This document shows, in pieces, positions 24,904 through 33,589 of a stretch of DNA of 57,294 bases. A program made the translations under genes and the position numbers. Source of the stretch: Caballeronia choica (GTDB lineage Bacteria > Pseudomonadota > Gammaproteobacteria > Burkholderiales > Burkholderiaceae); NCBI RefSeq assembly GCF_001544535.1, contig NZ_FCON02000044.1:1-57294 (forward strand). The letters are read 5' to 3'. The notes beneath the pieces were generated by a model. That model did not search any database. It was not told where the DNA came from and saw only the letters and a list, made by a program, of their open reading frames with translations. Position 1 is the stretch's first letter. Each line of letters starts with the position of its first letter.

Positions 24904-26301
24904 ATGAGAAACACCTGGCAGACAGCCGTACCCGCAGACGACACACCGGAAATCCCGATTCCAACGCGGACGACTCACCGGCTATCGCTCGACAGCACTC
25001 GCTCGTGGTACGCGCTGGCGATGCTGACGCTATCCTATTCGCTCGCGTATATCGATCGACAACTGCTCAATCTGCTGGTCGATCCCGTCAAGCATTCGCT
25101 GCGTATCTCCGATACGCAGTTGAGCCTGATTCAAGGCGCCGCATTCATATCGGCCTACCTGCTGGCTGCCCCAGTGTTCGGCCGTCTGGTCGACCTGACC
25201 AACCGCCGCAACATTCTTCTCGTCGGTATCTGTCTGTGGAGCATCTTCACTGCGCTTTGCGGACGAGCGGAGACCTATCAGGAACTATTCCTCGCGCGCT
25301 TTGGCGTCGGCGCAAGTGAGGCTTGCGTGTTCCCGGTCGGCTGCTCGCTGATCTCCGACTATTTCTCGGCGCGGCGCGCGCCGCGGGCATTGAGCATCTT
25401 CCTGCTTGGACCGCTGCTCGGCGGCGGCTTCTCGCTCGTGGCGGGCGGACTCGTCATCGCGTTTGCACGCGATGTGCGGACGCAATTGCCGGTCTTCGAG
25501 CAACTCCAGACGTGGCAGTTGGCATTCGTGCTCGTCGGGCTTCCGGGGCTGCTGCTCGCCACCATCGTGCTGCTGACCGTACGCGAACCCGCGCGCACAC
25601 ACATGATGAAAGAGACAGTCGACGAGCGGCACTACACGCTCCGCGAGGCCGCGTCATTTCTCTGGACGCGTCGGGGCTTCTATGGCCGGCTCTATCTCGG
25701 CCTGGGCATGCTCGCGATCGTCCTCCTCGGCATGCCCGCCTGGTTGCCGTCCTTTCTGATTCGCTTCCATGGCGTCTCTCCTGCTTACGTCGGATTCCGT
25801 TTCGGCGCCCTTGTCGTGAGCTTTGGTGCGGCCGGTGTTCTGGTCGGCCCCTGGGTGGCCGACATTCTCGCGCGGCGCGGCTACGAAGACGCCGGGCTTC
25901 GGACGGCTGCGTGCTCGATGGTCCTGATGCTCTTCTTCTGTGCTGCCATTCCGTTTGCGCCGGGCCCCAACGGAGCGCTGGCGGCCGCCGCAGGCACAGT
26001 CTTCTTTTTCAGCCTGCCGACCGGGCTCATGGCGGCTGCCATGCAGGTCGGCGCGCCAAGCCGCATGCGGGGTGTGGTCGGCGGCTTCTATACCTTTTTC
26101 GGGCAGTTGATCGGCTTCGGATTGGGGCCGACCGCGATCGCGCTCGTCACGGACCGCGTATTCGGAAATCCGAAAATGGTCGGCTACTCGATTGCCATCG
26201 TATGCAGCATTGCATCCGCCATCGCCGCATGGTTGATCTTCTCCGCGCTGCCGCACTATCGACGGATGCTGGACGAGGAACGCGCCGCGCAAGTCGCCTG
26301 A
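24904..26301 (+). CDS. MFS transporter (Spinster-like)
   Basis: A 465-residue inner-membrane transporter with about 12 predicted hydrophobic segments. The first is YALAMLTLSYSLAYIDRQ, typical of Spinster-type carriers. The loop 2-3 motif reads FGRLVDLTNRRNILLVG. The ATG has a strong AAGGAGGAG site. It lies downstream of the IclR pair and several GTACGGAA boxes and is followed by a strong hairpin, so it is a single-gene unit. It probably imports the acid catabolised by this region; the substrate is not readable. Confidence 0.9.
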   Translation: MRNTWQTAVPADDTPEIPIPTRTTHRLSLDSTRSWYALAMLTLSYSLAYIDRQLLNLLVDPVKHSLRISDTQLSLIQGAAFISAYLLAAPVFGRLVDLTNRRNILLVGICLWSIFTALCGRAETYQELFLARFGVGASEACVFPVGCSLISDYFSARRAPRALSIFLLGPLLGGGFSLVAGGLVIAFARDVRTQLPVFEQLQTWQLAFVLVGLPGLLLATIVLLTVREPARTHMMKETVDERHYTLREAASFLWTRRGFYGRLYLGLGMLAIVLLGMPAWLPSFLIRFHGVSPAYVGFRFGALVVSFGAAGVLVGPWVADILARRGYEDAGLRTAACSMVLMLFFCAAIPFAPGPNGALAAAAGTVFFFSLPTGLMAAAMQVGAPSRMRGVVGGFYTFFGQLIGFGLGPTAIALVTDRVFGNPKMVGYSIAIVCSIASAIAAWLIFSALPHYRRMLDEERAAQVA

Positions 26302-26321
26302 CGCTTAGCAAAGCGTGTGAA

Positions 26322-26351
26322 TGGGGCAGTAAGCGCTATTGCGCTTACTGC
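26322..26351 (+). terminator. Hairpin terminator after the MFS gene
   Basis: Perfect 13-bp arms GGGCAGTAAGCGC and GCGCTTACTGCCC around TATT, followed by a T-rich TACTTCCTTTT. It starts 20 bp after the MFS stop. Confidence 0.8.
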
Positions 26352-26980
26352 CCTACTTCCTTTTCGTCCTTGCTTTAGTTGCTGATCGCGGGTGTTGTCG
26401 CCGAGTGGCGGAGAAATGATGCTGGCGAATCTTCCATCGATGCGCTTGCTGCAGGATCGTGAACAGCGTACGCAAGCGCGAGTTGGACGCTTGCCCATTG
26501 CAGAACTGGAATGACAGATTTCCGTTTCCTTGCGCGAAGAAACGGTGATGTGTTGATCTACGACGTCCGGCGATGTCGCTTCGATCGTGCCCACATACGA
26601 GGCGAAGTATCCTCGAACGCCTTCGGCCCCGACATGGTGGCGTGGCCTTCCGCCAAAAGATCAGTGAATTGGACTTTAAACGCTCGCGAGCGCGTCGAGG
26701 TCCAAATGCGCTGCTCCCGCATTCCATGCCGCCCGACGCGGGACTTTCTTTGCTGAGGCTGCAAAGAGAGCAAAGCAAGCAGCTATCGGGGCAAAACGAT
26801 GTAAGAACGCGATCACTCTTGCTGTTCGGAGTGGCCCGCCAGTTGGAGTGTCGCCCTCACGGAGTCACCGGGCTTGATACGCGGACCCATTGCGCCAACT
26901 CGCGGTATGACAAGCAGGTGCAGCCGTCATACATCCGGCCTCGCGCTTCGCGCTCAGACGTTCGGTGCATTGGGTGGTTA

Positions 26981-27020
26981 ATTGAGGTAAGCGGCAAGCA
27001 ATTGACTTAAGCGACAAGTG
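26981..27020. repeat. Two tandem 20-bp imperfect repeats
   Basis: ATTGAGGTAAGCGGCAAGCA is followed directly by ATTGACTTAAGCGACAAGTG, 15 of 20 positions identical. No coding context. A related CTTAAGCGAC occurs at 35475-35484. Confidence 0.5.
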
Positions 27021-27125
27021 CACGCGCAAAGTGAAGCGGAGCGGTGGGTTTTAGTGTGCCGCACCTTCGAGTGCAGCGAGGCCGGAGCTGAACGGGGTGC
27101 GTACCACTTCGAAAGAAGGGAAGTC

Positions 27126-27144
27126 CCGCCCCGGAGAGGGGCGG
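27126..27144. terminator. GC-rich hairpin downstream of the racemase operon
   Basis: Arms CCGCCCC and GGGGCGG around GGAGA. On the minus strand it lies about 75 bp beyond the racemase stop. No T-tract follows, so it is a stem-loop of uncertain role. Confidence 0.35.
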
Positions 27145-27217
27145 TGCTTATAAGCCAATTCCAATACAAGTTTCATGGAAACCATGACGCATCAAACGGG
27201 TGTCAAACCGCCGACGC

Positions 27218-28375
27218 TTAGCTGAACGTCCCCGCAGCGGCCAAACCGGCAATCTCCGTCTCCGACAGCCACCCATCCAGCGCAGCACTCGCGTTCTCGA
27301 CGCTCAACGCCGCCGGTGGTGTAGGCGTAGGGAGTGTCGTCCTCGAAAAGCGGGGAGCGGGTGCCGGCTGCCTAACCCCGTCGACTTCGATGAAGGTCTT
27401 CCGTGCCTTGATATGCGGGTGCTCATACGCTTCCTCGAGATTCAACACCGGCGCGACGCAGGCGTCCGTTCCTTCGAGCAGCGCCATCCATTCGGATCTC
27501 GTCTTTTCCTTGAACTTCGCCGCGAGGATCTTCTTGGCGTCTGGCCAGTTCCGGCTATCCATCTGATCGCCGAGCGCGGCCGCATCCAGTCCCACGCGAT
27601 CGAGCAATTGCCGATAGAACTTCTGCTCGATAGGGCCGACGGAAACGTGTTTCCCGTCCGCGCATTCATAGACCTGATAGAAGTGAGCCCCCGAGTCGAG
27701 CAGATTCGTGCCTCGTTCTCCGTTCATCATCCCCGCTTCTCGAAGGCCGACGAGCACGGTCATCAGCGAAGCGACGCCATCGACGATTGCCGCGTCGACC
27801 ACCTGCCCTTGCCCGGAAGTGCGCGCCTCCAGAACGCCTGCCAGGATGCCAAGCGCGAGATACAACGATCCCCCGGCGTAATCCCCGATCACGTTCAGCG
27901 GAATAGTGGGAGGCTGTCCGCGCTGGCCTATCGCATCCAGCACGCCCGTGATCGAGATGTAGTTGATGTCGTGCCCCGCCGCCTGGGCGAGGGGCCCGTC
28001 CTGCCCCCACCCGGTCACGCGCCCGTAGACGAGCCGTGGATTGCGTTGCAGACACGTATCCGGACCCAGCCCGAGACGCTCGGTGACACCGGGTCGAAAA
28101 CCCTCGATCAGCGCATCCGCCCGGCCGATGAGTTCGAGCACCAGTTCGATGCCATCCGGGTCCTTGAGGTCGACCCTGATCGACTTGCGGTTTCGCAGCG
28201 CCACATCGAACTGGACCGGGCGCGGCAAGCCGATCCCGGATGGCTCCTTGCGATCCACCCGTATCACGGTCGCGCCGAGATCGGCCAGCAACATCGCGGC
28301 GACGGGTCCGGGTCCGATCCCCGCCAATTCGACGATTCGTACGCCCGCCAGCGGTCCCAATCCATCTTGCTTCAT
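27218..28375 (-). CDS. Alpha-methylacyl-CoA racemase-like CaiB-family protein
   Basis: A 385-residue family III enzyme whose motifs match alpha-methylacyl-CoA racemase rather than a transferase. AGHDINYISITG carries the racemase His-Asp pair, and NVIGDYAGGSLYLALG carries the second acid. The N-terminus GPLAGVRIVELAGIGPGPVA is typical. The ATG at 28375 is used; a TTG three codons upstream is possible. It is the last gene of a five-gene minus operon. Racemases invert alpha-methyl centres so an (S)-specific dehydrogenase can act, fitting the neighbouring acyl-CoA dehydrogenase. Confidence 0.88.
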   Translation of the reverse strand: MKQDGLGPLAGVRIVELAGIGPGPVAAMLLADLGATVIRVDRKEPSGIGLPRPVQFDVALRNRKSIRVDLKDPDGIELVLELIGRADALIEGFRPGVTERLGLGPDTCLQRNPRLVYGRVTGWGQDGPLAQAAGHDINYISITGVLDAIGQRGQPPTIPLNVIGDYAGGSLYLALGILAGVLEARTSGQGQVVDAAIVDGVASLMTVLVGLREAGMMNGERGTNLLDSGAHFYQVYECADGKHVSVGPIEQKFYRQLLDRVGLDAAALGDQMDSRNWPDAKKILAAKFKEKTRSEWMALLEGTDACVAPVLNLEEAYEHPHIKARKTFIEVDGVRQPAPAPRFSRTTLPTPTPPAALSVENASAALDGWLSETEIAGLAAAGTFS

Positions 28376-28426
28376 TGGTTTCAAGGCCTGAATTGAAGTG
28401 ATAACGTCGGTATCGAAGCGCGCCGC

Positions 28427-29671
28427 CTAGATGATTCCAGCGGTGCGCAGCTCATCGATTTCCCGCTTGGAAAGGTCCAGCAATCCGCCATACACCTGTT
28501 CGTTCGCTGAACCCAGTTCGCACGCCGGTTGGTCGAATTGCGCCTTGCTCTTCGAGAACTGAATGGGCAGTCCCATGCCGATTGCGCCAATCGGGCCGAG
28601 CGTCGGATGTTCGAGGTTCATGACGGCGCCGCTTTCGTGCAGTAGCGGATCGTTCAACACCTCGTCCGGGCGGCGGACGCGCGAACAAGGCACCGAGCGC
28701 TTCTCAAGCAGTTCGTGGACGATCTCGTCGGAGGTTCGCTCCTGGGTCCACTGCGCGATGATCGCGTTGAGTTCGGCGGCGTGTTTCACTCTCGGTCCCC
28801 GGCTGCTGAAACGCGGGTCGTCCATCAACTGAGGCTGGCCCACTGCATCGAGCAAGCCGCGCATCCAGTCCGAATGGACCGCCGCGATGGACACGTGGCC
28901 GTCCTTGCTCGGGTACACGCCGAACGGAACCAGGCGGTCCTGATAATTCCCCGTGCGCATTGCGTAACCGGCCTTGCCGAACACGTCGAAATGCTCTTCC
29001 GCCACCCACGACGCGAGGCAGTCGAGCATCGAGACTCTCACGAGTTGCCCTTCGCCCGTGCGGCCGCGATAAATCAGCGCCGACAGGATGCCGTTGACCG
29101 CATAGAGCGGGGCGACCAGATCCGCGATAGGCAAACCGCAGCGCGTAGGCGGACCGTCCGGGAAGCCGGTGACTTCCATGATGCCGCTAAGCGCCTGCAC
29201 GACGATGTCCATCCCCTTCAAGCCCGGATAAGCGCTCGGCTCGCCCAGCGCCTTGATCGACGCATAGATGATCTTGGGATTGCTGCGGCGGACACTCTCG
29301 TAGTCGACGCCCAGACGCGCGGTCGCGCCCTCGCTCATGTTTTCGAGCACCACGTCGCATTGTTTCGCGAGCTTCATGAAAATCTCGCGGCCCTTTTCGG
29401 TCTTCAGGTCGAGCGTGACGCTTCGCTTGTTGCGCGCACGATTGAGGATGGTGAGCGAGACCTCGTCATCCGCCTTCGCCCCGAAGTTGATCCCTTCCTT
29501 GCCGACGAAAGGCGGATTCGTCCGGGCGATATCGCCGCCGCCGGGCGACTCCACGCGAATGACATCCGCGCCCAGGCCGCCCAGCATCATCGACGCATAC
29601 GGGCCGGCGAGGGCAACCGTCAGGTCGAGGACCCGGATGCCTTCGAGCGGGCGCGAAATCGAATTGGGCAT
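28427..29671 (-). CDS. CaiB/BaiF (class III) CoA-transferase
   Basis: A 414-residue CoA-transferase starting MPNSISRPLEGIRVLDLTVALAGPY. NRARNKRSVTLDLKTEKGRE is the CoA-binding stretch. The likely catalytic Asp is in CGLPIADLVAPLYAVNG. GGAGAC precedes the ATG. In the operon it follows the acyl-CoA dehydrogenase and precedes the racemase. It most likely loads CoA on the free acid, perhaps from succinyl-CoA or an end product. Succinyl-CoA:dicarboxylate CoA-transferases belong to this family, which fits the C5-acid hypothesis. Confidence 0.9.
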   Translation of the reverse strand: MPNSISRPLEGIRVLDLTVALAGPYASMMLGGLGADVIRVESPGGGDIARTNPPFVGKEGINFGAKADDEVSLTILNRARNKRSVTLDLKTEKGREIFMKLAKQCDVVLENMSEGATARLGVDYESVRRSNPKIIYASIKALGEPSAYPGLKGMDIVVQALSGIMEVTGFPDGPPTRCGLPIADLVAPLYAVNGILSALIYRGRTGEGQLVRVSMLDCLASWVAEEHFDVFGKAGYAMRTGNYQDRLVPFGVYPSKDGHVSIAAVHSDWMRGLLDAVGQPQLMDDPRFSSRGPRVKHAAELNAIIAQWTQERTSDEIVHELLEKRSVPCSRVRRPDEVLNDPLLHESGAVMNLEHPTLGPIGAIGMGLPIQFSKSKAQFDQPACELGSANEQVYGGLLDLSKREIDELRTAGII

Positions 29672-29724
29672 CGTTGTCTCCAGTTTTCATTTGGGCAGGC
29701 GACCCCCGCAGGGGTCGTCGCCGG

Positions 29725-30915
29725 TCAATAGGACTTCGGCAAGCCGAGGACCTTGTTCGATACAAAGTTGAGCACCATTTCCTGCGAGATGGGCGCAAGG
29801 CGCAGCAAGCGCACTTCGCGCCACAAGCGTTCGATGTGGTACTCCTTCGCATAAGCGAAGCCGCCGTGCGTCTGCATCGCCTGGTCGCAGGCACGAAAGC
29901 CTGCGTCGGCGCCAAGGAACTTCGCTGCGTTCGCTTCGGCGCCGCACGATTTGCGGGCATCGTAAAGCGCTGCCGCCCGCAGGGCCATCAGTTCAGCGGC
30001 CTCCAGCCGGATCCAGTTCTCGGCGAGCGGATGCGCGACGGCCTGATTCTTCCCGATAGGCCGGTCGAAAACGACGCGCGTATTCGCATAGTCGACTGCC
30101 AGCTTCAACGCGGCGCGACCGATGCCGATGGCTTCCATGCCAACCACGATACGCTCCGGATTCAGCCCGTCCAGCAGATAGTGGAAGCCCTTGCCGACTT
30201 CGCCGACGACATCCTCGTCAGCCACTTCGAGACCTTCGATGAATACCTCGTTCGAGTCCACCGCGGCGCGGCCCAGCTTGTCGATCACGCGCACGTCGCA
30301 ATGCTTGCGGTCGAGATCGGCGAAGAACAGGGTCATGCCGTCGAGCGGACGCTTTTCGTCGCGCGGCGAGGTCCGTGCAAGCAGCAGGATCTTCTTCGCA
30401 TTCTGCGCATTCGTTGTCCAGACCTTCTGGCCGTTGATCACCCAGCGGTCGCCGCGACGCTCGGCCTTCGTGCGGATGCGCGAGGTGTCCACGCCTGAGG
30501 TCGGCTCCGTCACGCCGAACGCCATCAGCAGTTCGCCCCTTGCCAGCAACGGCAAGTACCGCTGCTTCATTGCCTCCGAGCCGTGTCTGAGAATCGGCTG
30601 CGGCGGGAACACGTAGAAGTGGACCGCCGATGCGCCGCTCATGCCCGCTCCCGCTGCGGCGATCTCGTTCAGCATGACTGCGGCTTCGCTCAAGCCCAGC
30701 CCCATGCCGCCATACTCCTCCGGCATCAGGATACCCATCCAGCCCGCTTTGGCAAACGCGTTCACGAACTCCCACGGGTACTTCTCTTCCTTGTCGCAGG
30801 TGCGCCAGTAGGCGAGATCAAAGCGCCGGGCGAGCGTGCTCGCGGCCTCCCGTACATCCTTCAGATGAGACTCGCGCGCTTCCTGCACTTCGTTCACTAC
30901 ACTCGATTCACTCAT
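29725..30915 (-). CDS. Acyl-CoA dehydrogenase family protein
   Basis: A 396-residue FAD dehydrogenase. GWMGILMPEEYGGMGLGLSE lies in the N-terminal domain. AFGVTEPTSGVDTSRIRTKA and GQKVWTTNAQNAKK are flavin/substrate motifs. MQTHGGFAYAKEYHIERLWRE is in the C-terminal domain, where the usual catalytic YEGT segment is replaced by HGGFAYA. GGAGCAATC precedes the ATG. In the CitE/MaoC operon it would introduce the double bond hydrated by MaoC. EtfAB is a plausible electron acceptor. Confidence 0.93.
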   Translation of the reverse strand: MSESSVVNEVQEARESHLKDVREAASTLARRFDLAYWRTCDKEEKYPWEFVNAFAKAGWMGILMPEEYGGMGLGLSEAAVMLNEIAAAGAGMSGASAVHFYVFPPQPILRHGSEAMKQRYLPLLARGELLMAFGVTEPTSGVDTSRIRTKAERRGDRWVINGQKVWTTNAQNAKKILLLARTSPRDEKRPLDGMTLFFADLDRKHCDVRVIDKLGRAAVDSNEVFIEGLEVADEDVVGEVGKGFHYLLDGLNPERIVVGMEAIGIGRAALKLAVDYANTRVVFDRPIGKNQAVAHPLAENWIRLEAAELMALRAAALYDARKSCGAEANAAKFLGADAGFRACDQAMQTHGGFAYAKEYHIERLWREVRLLRLAPISQEMVLNFVSNKVLGLPKSY

Positions 30916-30998
30916 GATTGCTCCGGCATCGACCCTGTCGGGTTCACTAGAAGTTCATTCGTATTCACATAGCCAAGGGCAGGTGCCCTGTGCCGCGC

Positions 30999-31454
30999 TT
31001 ACTGCTTCGGACGCAGCAGCATCAGTCCGACGCGCACCGCTTCGCACACGATCTCGTCGCGTTGATTCAGTCCGATGTGCTTGAACGTCACGATGCCGGA
31101 GTCGTCGCGGCTCTTCGACAGGCGCGCGTTCACGATCTCCGTGCGCACACGGATCGTGTCGCCGTGAAAGGTCGGCTTCGGGAACTTCACCTCCTGAAAA
31201 CCCAGGTTGCCCAGCGTCGTGCCGAGCGTGGTCTCCTGCACGGTCACACCCGCCACCAGCGCAAGCAGGAACATGCTGTTGACGAGACGCTGTCCGTAGA
31301 TGGAATTCTTCGCGTATTCGGCATCGATGTGCAGCGGCGCGCAGTTGTAGGTCATCGCCGAGAACAGGACGTTGTCGGTCTCGGTGACGGTCCTGCGGAT
31401 CGCGTGCTCGATCACGAGGCCTTCTTTGCATTCTTCGAAATAGAGTCCAGCCAT
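30999..31454 (-). CDS. MaoC family dehydratase (single hot-dog)
   Basis: A 151-residue hot-dog hydratase starting MAGLYFEECKEGLVIEHAIRR. The hydratase region reads TETDNVLFSAMTYNCAPLHI, followed by DAEYA; the Asn and His near PLHID are likely catalytic, although the canonical D(x4)H spacing is altered. The protein resembles small MaoC enzymes paired with CitE-like lyases, which hydrate itaconyl- or mesaconyl-CoA. It lies between the CitE-like gene and the dehydrogenase gene. Exact enoyl-CoA substrate unproven. Confidence 0.88.
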   Translation of the reverse strand: MAGLYFEECKEGLVIEHAIRRTVTETDNVLFSAMTYNCAPLHIDAEYAKNSIYGQRLVNSMFLLALVAGVTVQETTLGTTLGNLGFQEVKFPKPTFHGDTIRVRTEIVNARLSKSRDDSGIVTFKHIGLNQRDEIVCEAVRVGLMLLRPKQ

Positions 31455-31502
31455 GATGGTGTGTTCCTGAAGGAGGTTTAAGGGACCGGTGGCGTCCGTT
31501 GC

Positions 31503-32393
31503 CTAGCGGCTGTACGCCCGGGCCTGTTCGATGGTTTCCTGCGCCGTTTTCACGTGCGCGATGTCGATATGCTCGCCGTCGTAGATGGTCGAGGCCCGGC
31601 CCTCGGCCTGCGCTTTCTCCAGCGCGGCGATCATGCCTTCGTAGTAGGCGACCTGGTCCGACGACGGGCTGTAGATCTCGTTGATGGCCGCCACGTTTGA
31701 CGGATGCAGCACCAGTTCACCCGTCATGCCGAGGGCACGGTCCTGCCCGGCCGACTTCTTCAGGCCGTCGATGTCGTGCACCTGCTGCCATACGCCGCCG
31801 ATGGGCAGCTTGCCGGCCGCGCGCGCCGCCATGACCGCACGCGACTTGAAATACAGGCTCTCGCGTCCTTCGGGCGACCACACGTAACCCAGTGCGCGCG
31901 CTACGTCCGCGTTCTTCGCCGTCGCGCCGCACATTGCCGCCACGCGATCGCGTGTGGCGATCTCGTACGCGAAATGCAGCGCACGTGCGGTCTCGAGCAG
32001 CGGAATGACGCGCGTCGTTCCGATGGGCACGCTGTTCCGGAACTCCGCTTCCGACAGCATCATCGACACGCAGTCCACGTCCTCCGGTCCGCATGGCTTC
32101 GAGATCACGATCCCTTCCACGTGCGGCCCCACGACCGCGAGGATGTCCTCGAAATCGTACAGATGCGGGCTGCGGTCGATCCGCACGAAGGTCCGCTGCT
32201 TCTGCTCGGCCAGCCACGCCAGTTTCGTCTGGACAATGCCGCGCGCTTCCACCTTCAGGTCGGGCGGCACGCTGTCCTCCAGATCGAGAATCAGCGCGTC
32301 CGCCTTCGCGGCGACCACTTTCTCGATCCAGCTCGGCTTGTTGCCGGGCACGAACAGAAACGATCGAATGGGTTTCATCGGAGTGGGACTCAT
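31503..32393 (-). CDS. HpcH/HpaI aldolase/citrate lyase family protein (CitE-like CoA-ester lyase)
   Basis: A 296-residue TIM-barrel lyase that cleaves malyl- or citramalyl-CoA-type thioesters with Mg. RSFLFVPGNKPSWIEKVVA opens the barrel; ADALILDLEDSVPP holds the first metal-binding acidic residues; VIPLLETARALHFAYEIA holds the conserved Glu; VLHPSNVAAINEIYSP is the CoA-contact loop. The ATG at 32393 is chosen; a GTG at 32426 is an alternative but lies within the operator-like palindrome region. It is the first gene of the minus operon. Confidence 0.88.
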   Translation of the reverse strand: MSPTPMKPIRSFLFVPGNKPSWIEKVVAAKADALILDLEDSVPPDLKVEARGIVQTKLAWLAEQKQRTFVRIDRSPHLYDFEDILAVVGPHVEGIVISKPCGPEDVDCVSMMLSEAEFRNSVPIGTTRVIPLLETARALHFAYEIATRDRVAAMCGATAKNADVARALGYVWSPEGRESLYFKSRAVMAARAAGKLPIGGVWQQVHDIDGLKKSAGQDRALGMTGELVLHPSNVAAINEIYSPSSDQVAYYEGMIAALEKAQAEGRASTIYDGEHIDIAHVKTAQETIEQARAYSR

Positions 32394-32430
32394 AGGGGCA
32401 TACCTTCTCGTCAAAGTTGTCTTCACTTAC

Positions 32431-32440
32431 CTAACGTTAG
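32431..32440. promoter_or_regulatory. Palindrome CTAACGTTAG at the CitE-like operon promoter
   Basis: A perfect 10-bp palindrome within ACCTAACGTTAGTTAG, 38 bp upstream of the operon's start codon. Its form suits a TetR-family operator, and a TetR gene lies 1.2 kb away at 33590-34237. The link is inference. Confidence 0.45.
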
Positions 32441-32540
32441 TTAGTCTGATCGCCGGAATCGGGTCGTGCCATTAGGGGAAATCCCAAGCTGAGGAAATAC
32501 CGCCGACATCGATCTCTCGGCGACTCGCGCCTCGTTCATT

Positions 32541-32570
32541 GCACGGAACATTCGCGCGCCGGGCGTTGAC
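32541..32570 (+). promoter_or_regulatory. Bipartite element GCACGGAAC-N16-TTGAC, copy 6
   Basis: GCACGGAAC at 32541-32549 (one base off the consensus GTACGGAAC), then TTGAC at 32566-32570 inside GCGTTGACA. It is 98 bp before the alpha/beta hydrolase start and points at it. A GACCGA-N6-TCGGTC inverted repeat lies just downstream (32585-32602). Confidence 0.65.
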
Positions 32571-32667
32571 ACGCGCGGGCTCAGGACCGACCCTGATCGG
32601 TCAACAAACGGAACGCTCCATTCACAACGCATTTGGGCGCGTTCATCAGCCACCCATCAGGATCGCC

Positions 32668-33558
32668 ATGAAACAGGGAAAACGTCTCGCGGGTACACCG
32701 AATCCGATGCACATGTGGAACGGCGCCGATGGCGTAAGCATCGCCGGCGACGCGTGGGGCGATCCGGGCGGCCCGCTGATCGTGCTTCTGCACGGCGGGG
32801 GCCAGACGCGTCACGCGTGGGGAGCAACGGGCGAGATGCTCGGCGGCGCGGGCTATTTCGCCGTGGCGATCGACGCCAGGGGGCATGGCGATTCAACCTG
32901 GTCCGCCAATGGCGACTACAGCGCGGATTCGATGGTCCGCGATCTGAAGTGCGTGCTCGCGGCGCTCGGCGGACAGAGGCCGGTGCTGATCGGTGCGTCG
33001 ATGGGCGGCATGACGAGCCTCATCGCGGTCGGCGAAGGCCATGTCGATGCGAGCGCGCTGATCCTCGTCGACATCGTGCCGTACAGCGAGCCTGCCGGGG
33101 TCGCCCGAATCCGGTCGTTCATGGAGCAGAACGCCGAAGGGTTCGATTCACTTGAAGCGGTCGCCGACGCGATCAGCCAGTATCGCCCGCAGCGGGCACG
33201 CCCGAGCAACCTCGACGGGCTGCTCAAGAACGTGCGCCTCGCGGACGACGGACGATATCAATGGCATTGGGACCCGCGCTTCATGGCGCGCCCGTTCGAT
33301 CTGACACAGCGATATCAGCGCTTGTCGGCGTGTGCCCGCCGCTTGACGCTGCCTACGCTTCTCGTGCGCGGAGGCAGTTCCGACGTCGTGAGCGAAGCGG
33401 GGGTTCAGGACTTCCTGGGTCTCTGCACGCACGCGGAGTACGTCAACGTTCAGGACGCCGGCCACATGGTAGCCGGCGATCGCAACGATGTGTTCGGTCA
33501 GGCGGCGATCGGCTTTCTTTCACGCAACGTTCCCGTCGAGGGGATCGTGGAACGTTAG
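32668..33558 (+). CDS. Alpha/beta hydrolase
   Basis: A 296-residue alpha/beta-hydrolase. The oxyanion motif is LLHGGGQTRHAWG, the nucleophile elbow is LIGASMGGMTSL, and the C-terminal His is in DAGHMVAGD. The acid is probably in VRGGSSDVVSEAG. The family covers esterases, C-C hydrolases of aromatic catabolism and lactonases. It converges on the TetR gene 32 bp downstream and is preceded by bipartite element copy 6. It may release the acid or thioester used by the adjacent operons. Confidence 0.9.
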   Translation: MKQGKRLAGTPNPMHMWNGADGVSIAGDAWGDPGGPLIVLLHGGGQTRHAWGATGEMLGGAGYFAVAIDARGHGDSTWSANGDYSADSMVRDLKCVLAALGGQRPVLIGASMGGMTSLIAVGEGHVDASALILVDIVPYSEPAGVARIRSFMEQNAEGFDSLEAVADAISQYRPQRARPSNLDGLLKNVRLADDGRYQWHWDPRFMARPFDLTQRYQRLSACARRLTLPTLLVRGGSSDVVSEAGVQDFLGLCTHAEYVNVQDAGHMVAGDRNDVFGQAAIGFLSRNVPVEGIVER

Positions 33559-33589
33559 ACCGGACCTGATTTCCTGACCATCAGGACCG

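Larger units (their letters stand above)
26352..27217. other. Long intergenic region without a recognised gene
   Basis: About 870 bp between two convergent transcription units. Short frames on both strands lack a ribosome-binding site or any pattern I recognise. It holds an imperfect tandem repeat (26981-27020) and a GC hairpin (27126-27144). It may be debris of lost genes. Confidence 0.5.

Noticed and set aside
26353-26778. Minus-strand frame of about 140 codons downstream of the MFS gene
   Set aside because: It overlaps the region after the terminator, has no ribosome-binding site and no recognised pattern. A shorter plus-strand frame at 26511-26756 fails for the same reasons.
32585-32602. 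GACCGA-N6-TCGGTC as a second PaaR site
   Set aside because: The paaA site has no spacer and longer arms. This one has 6-bp arms with six bases between, so the match is weak.
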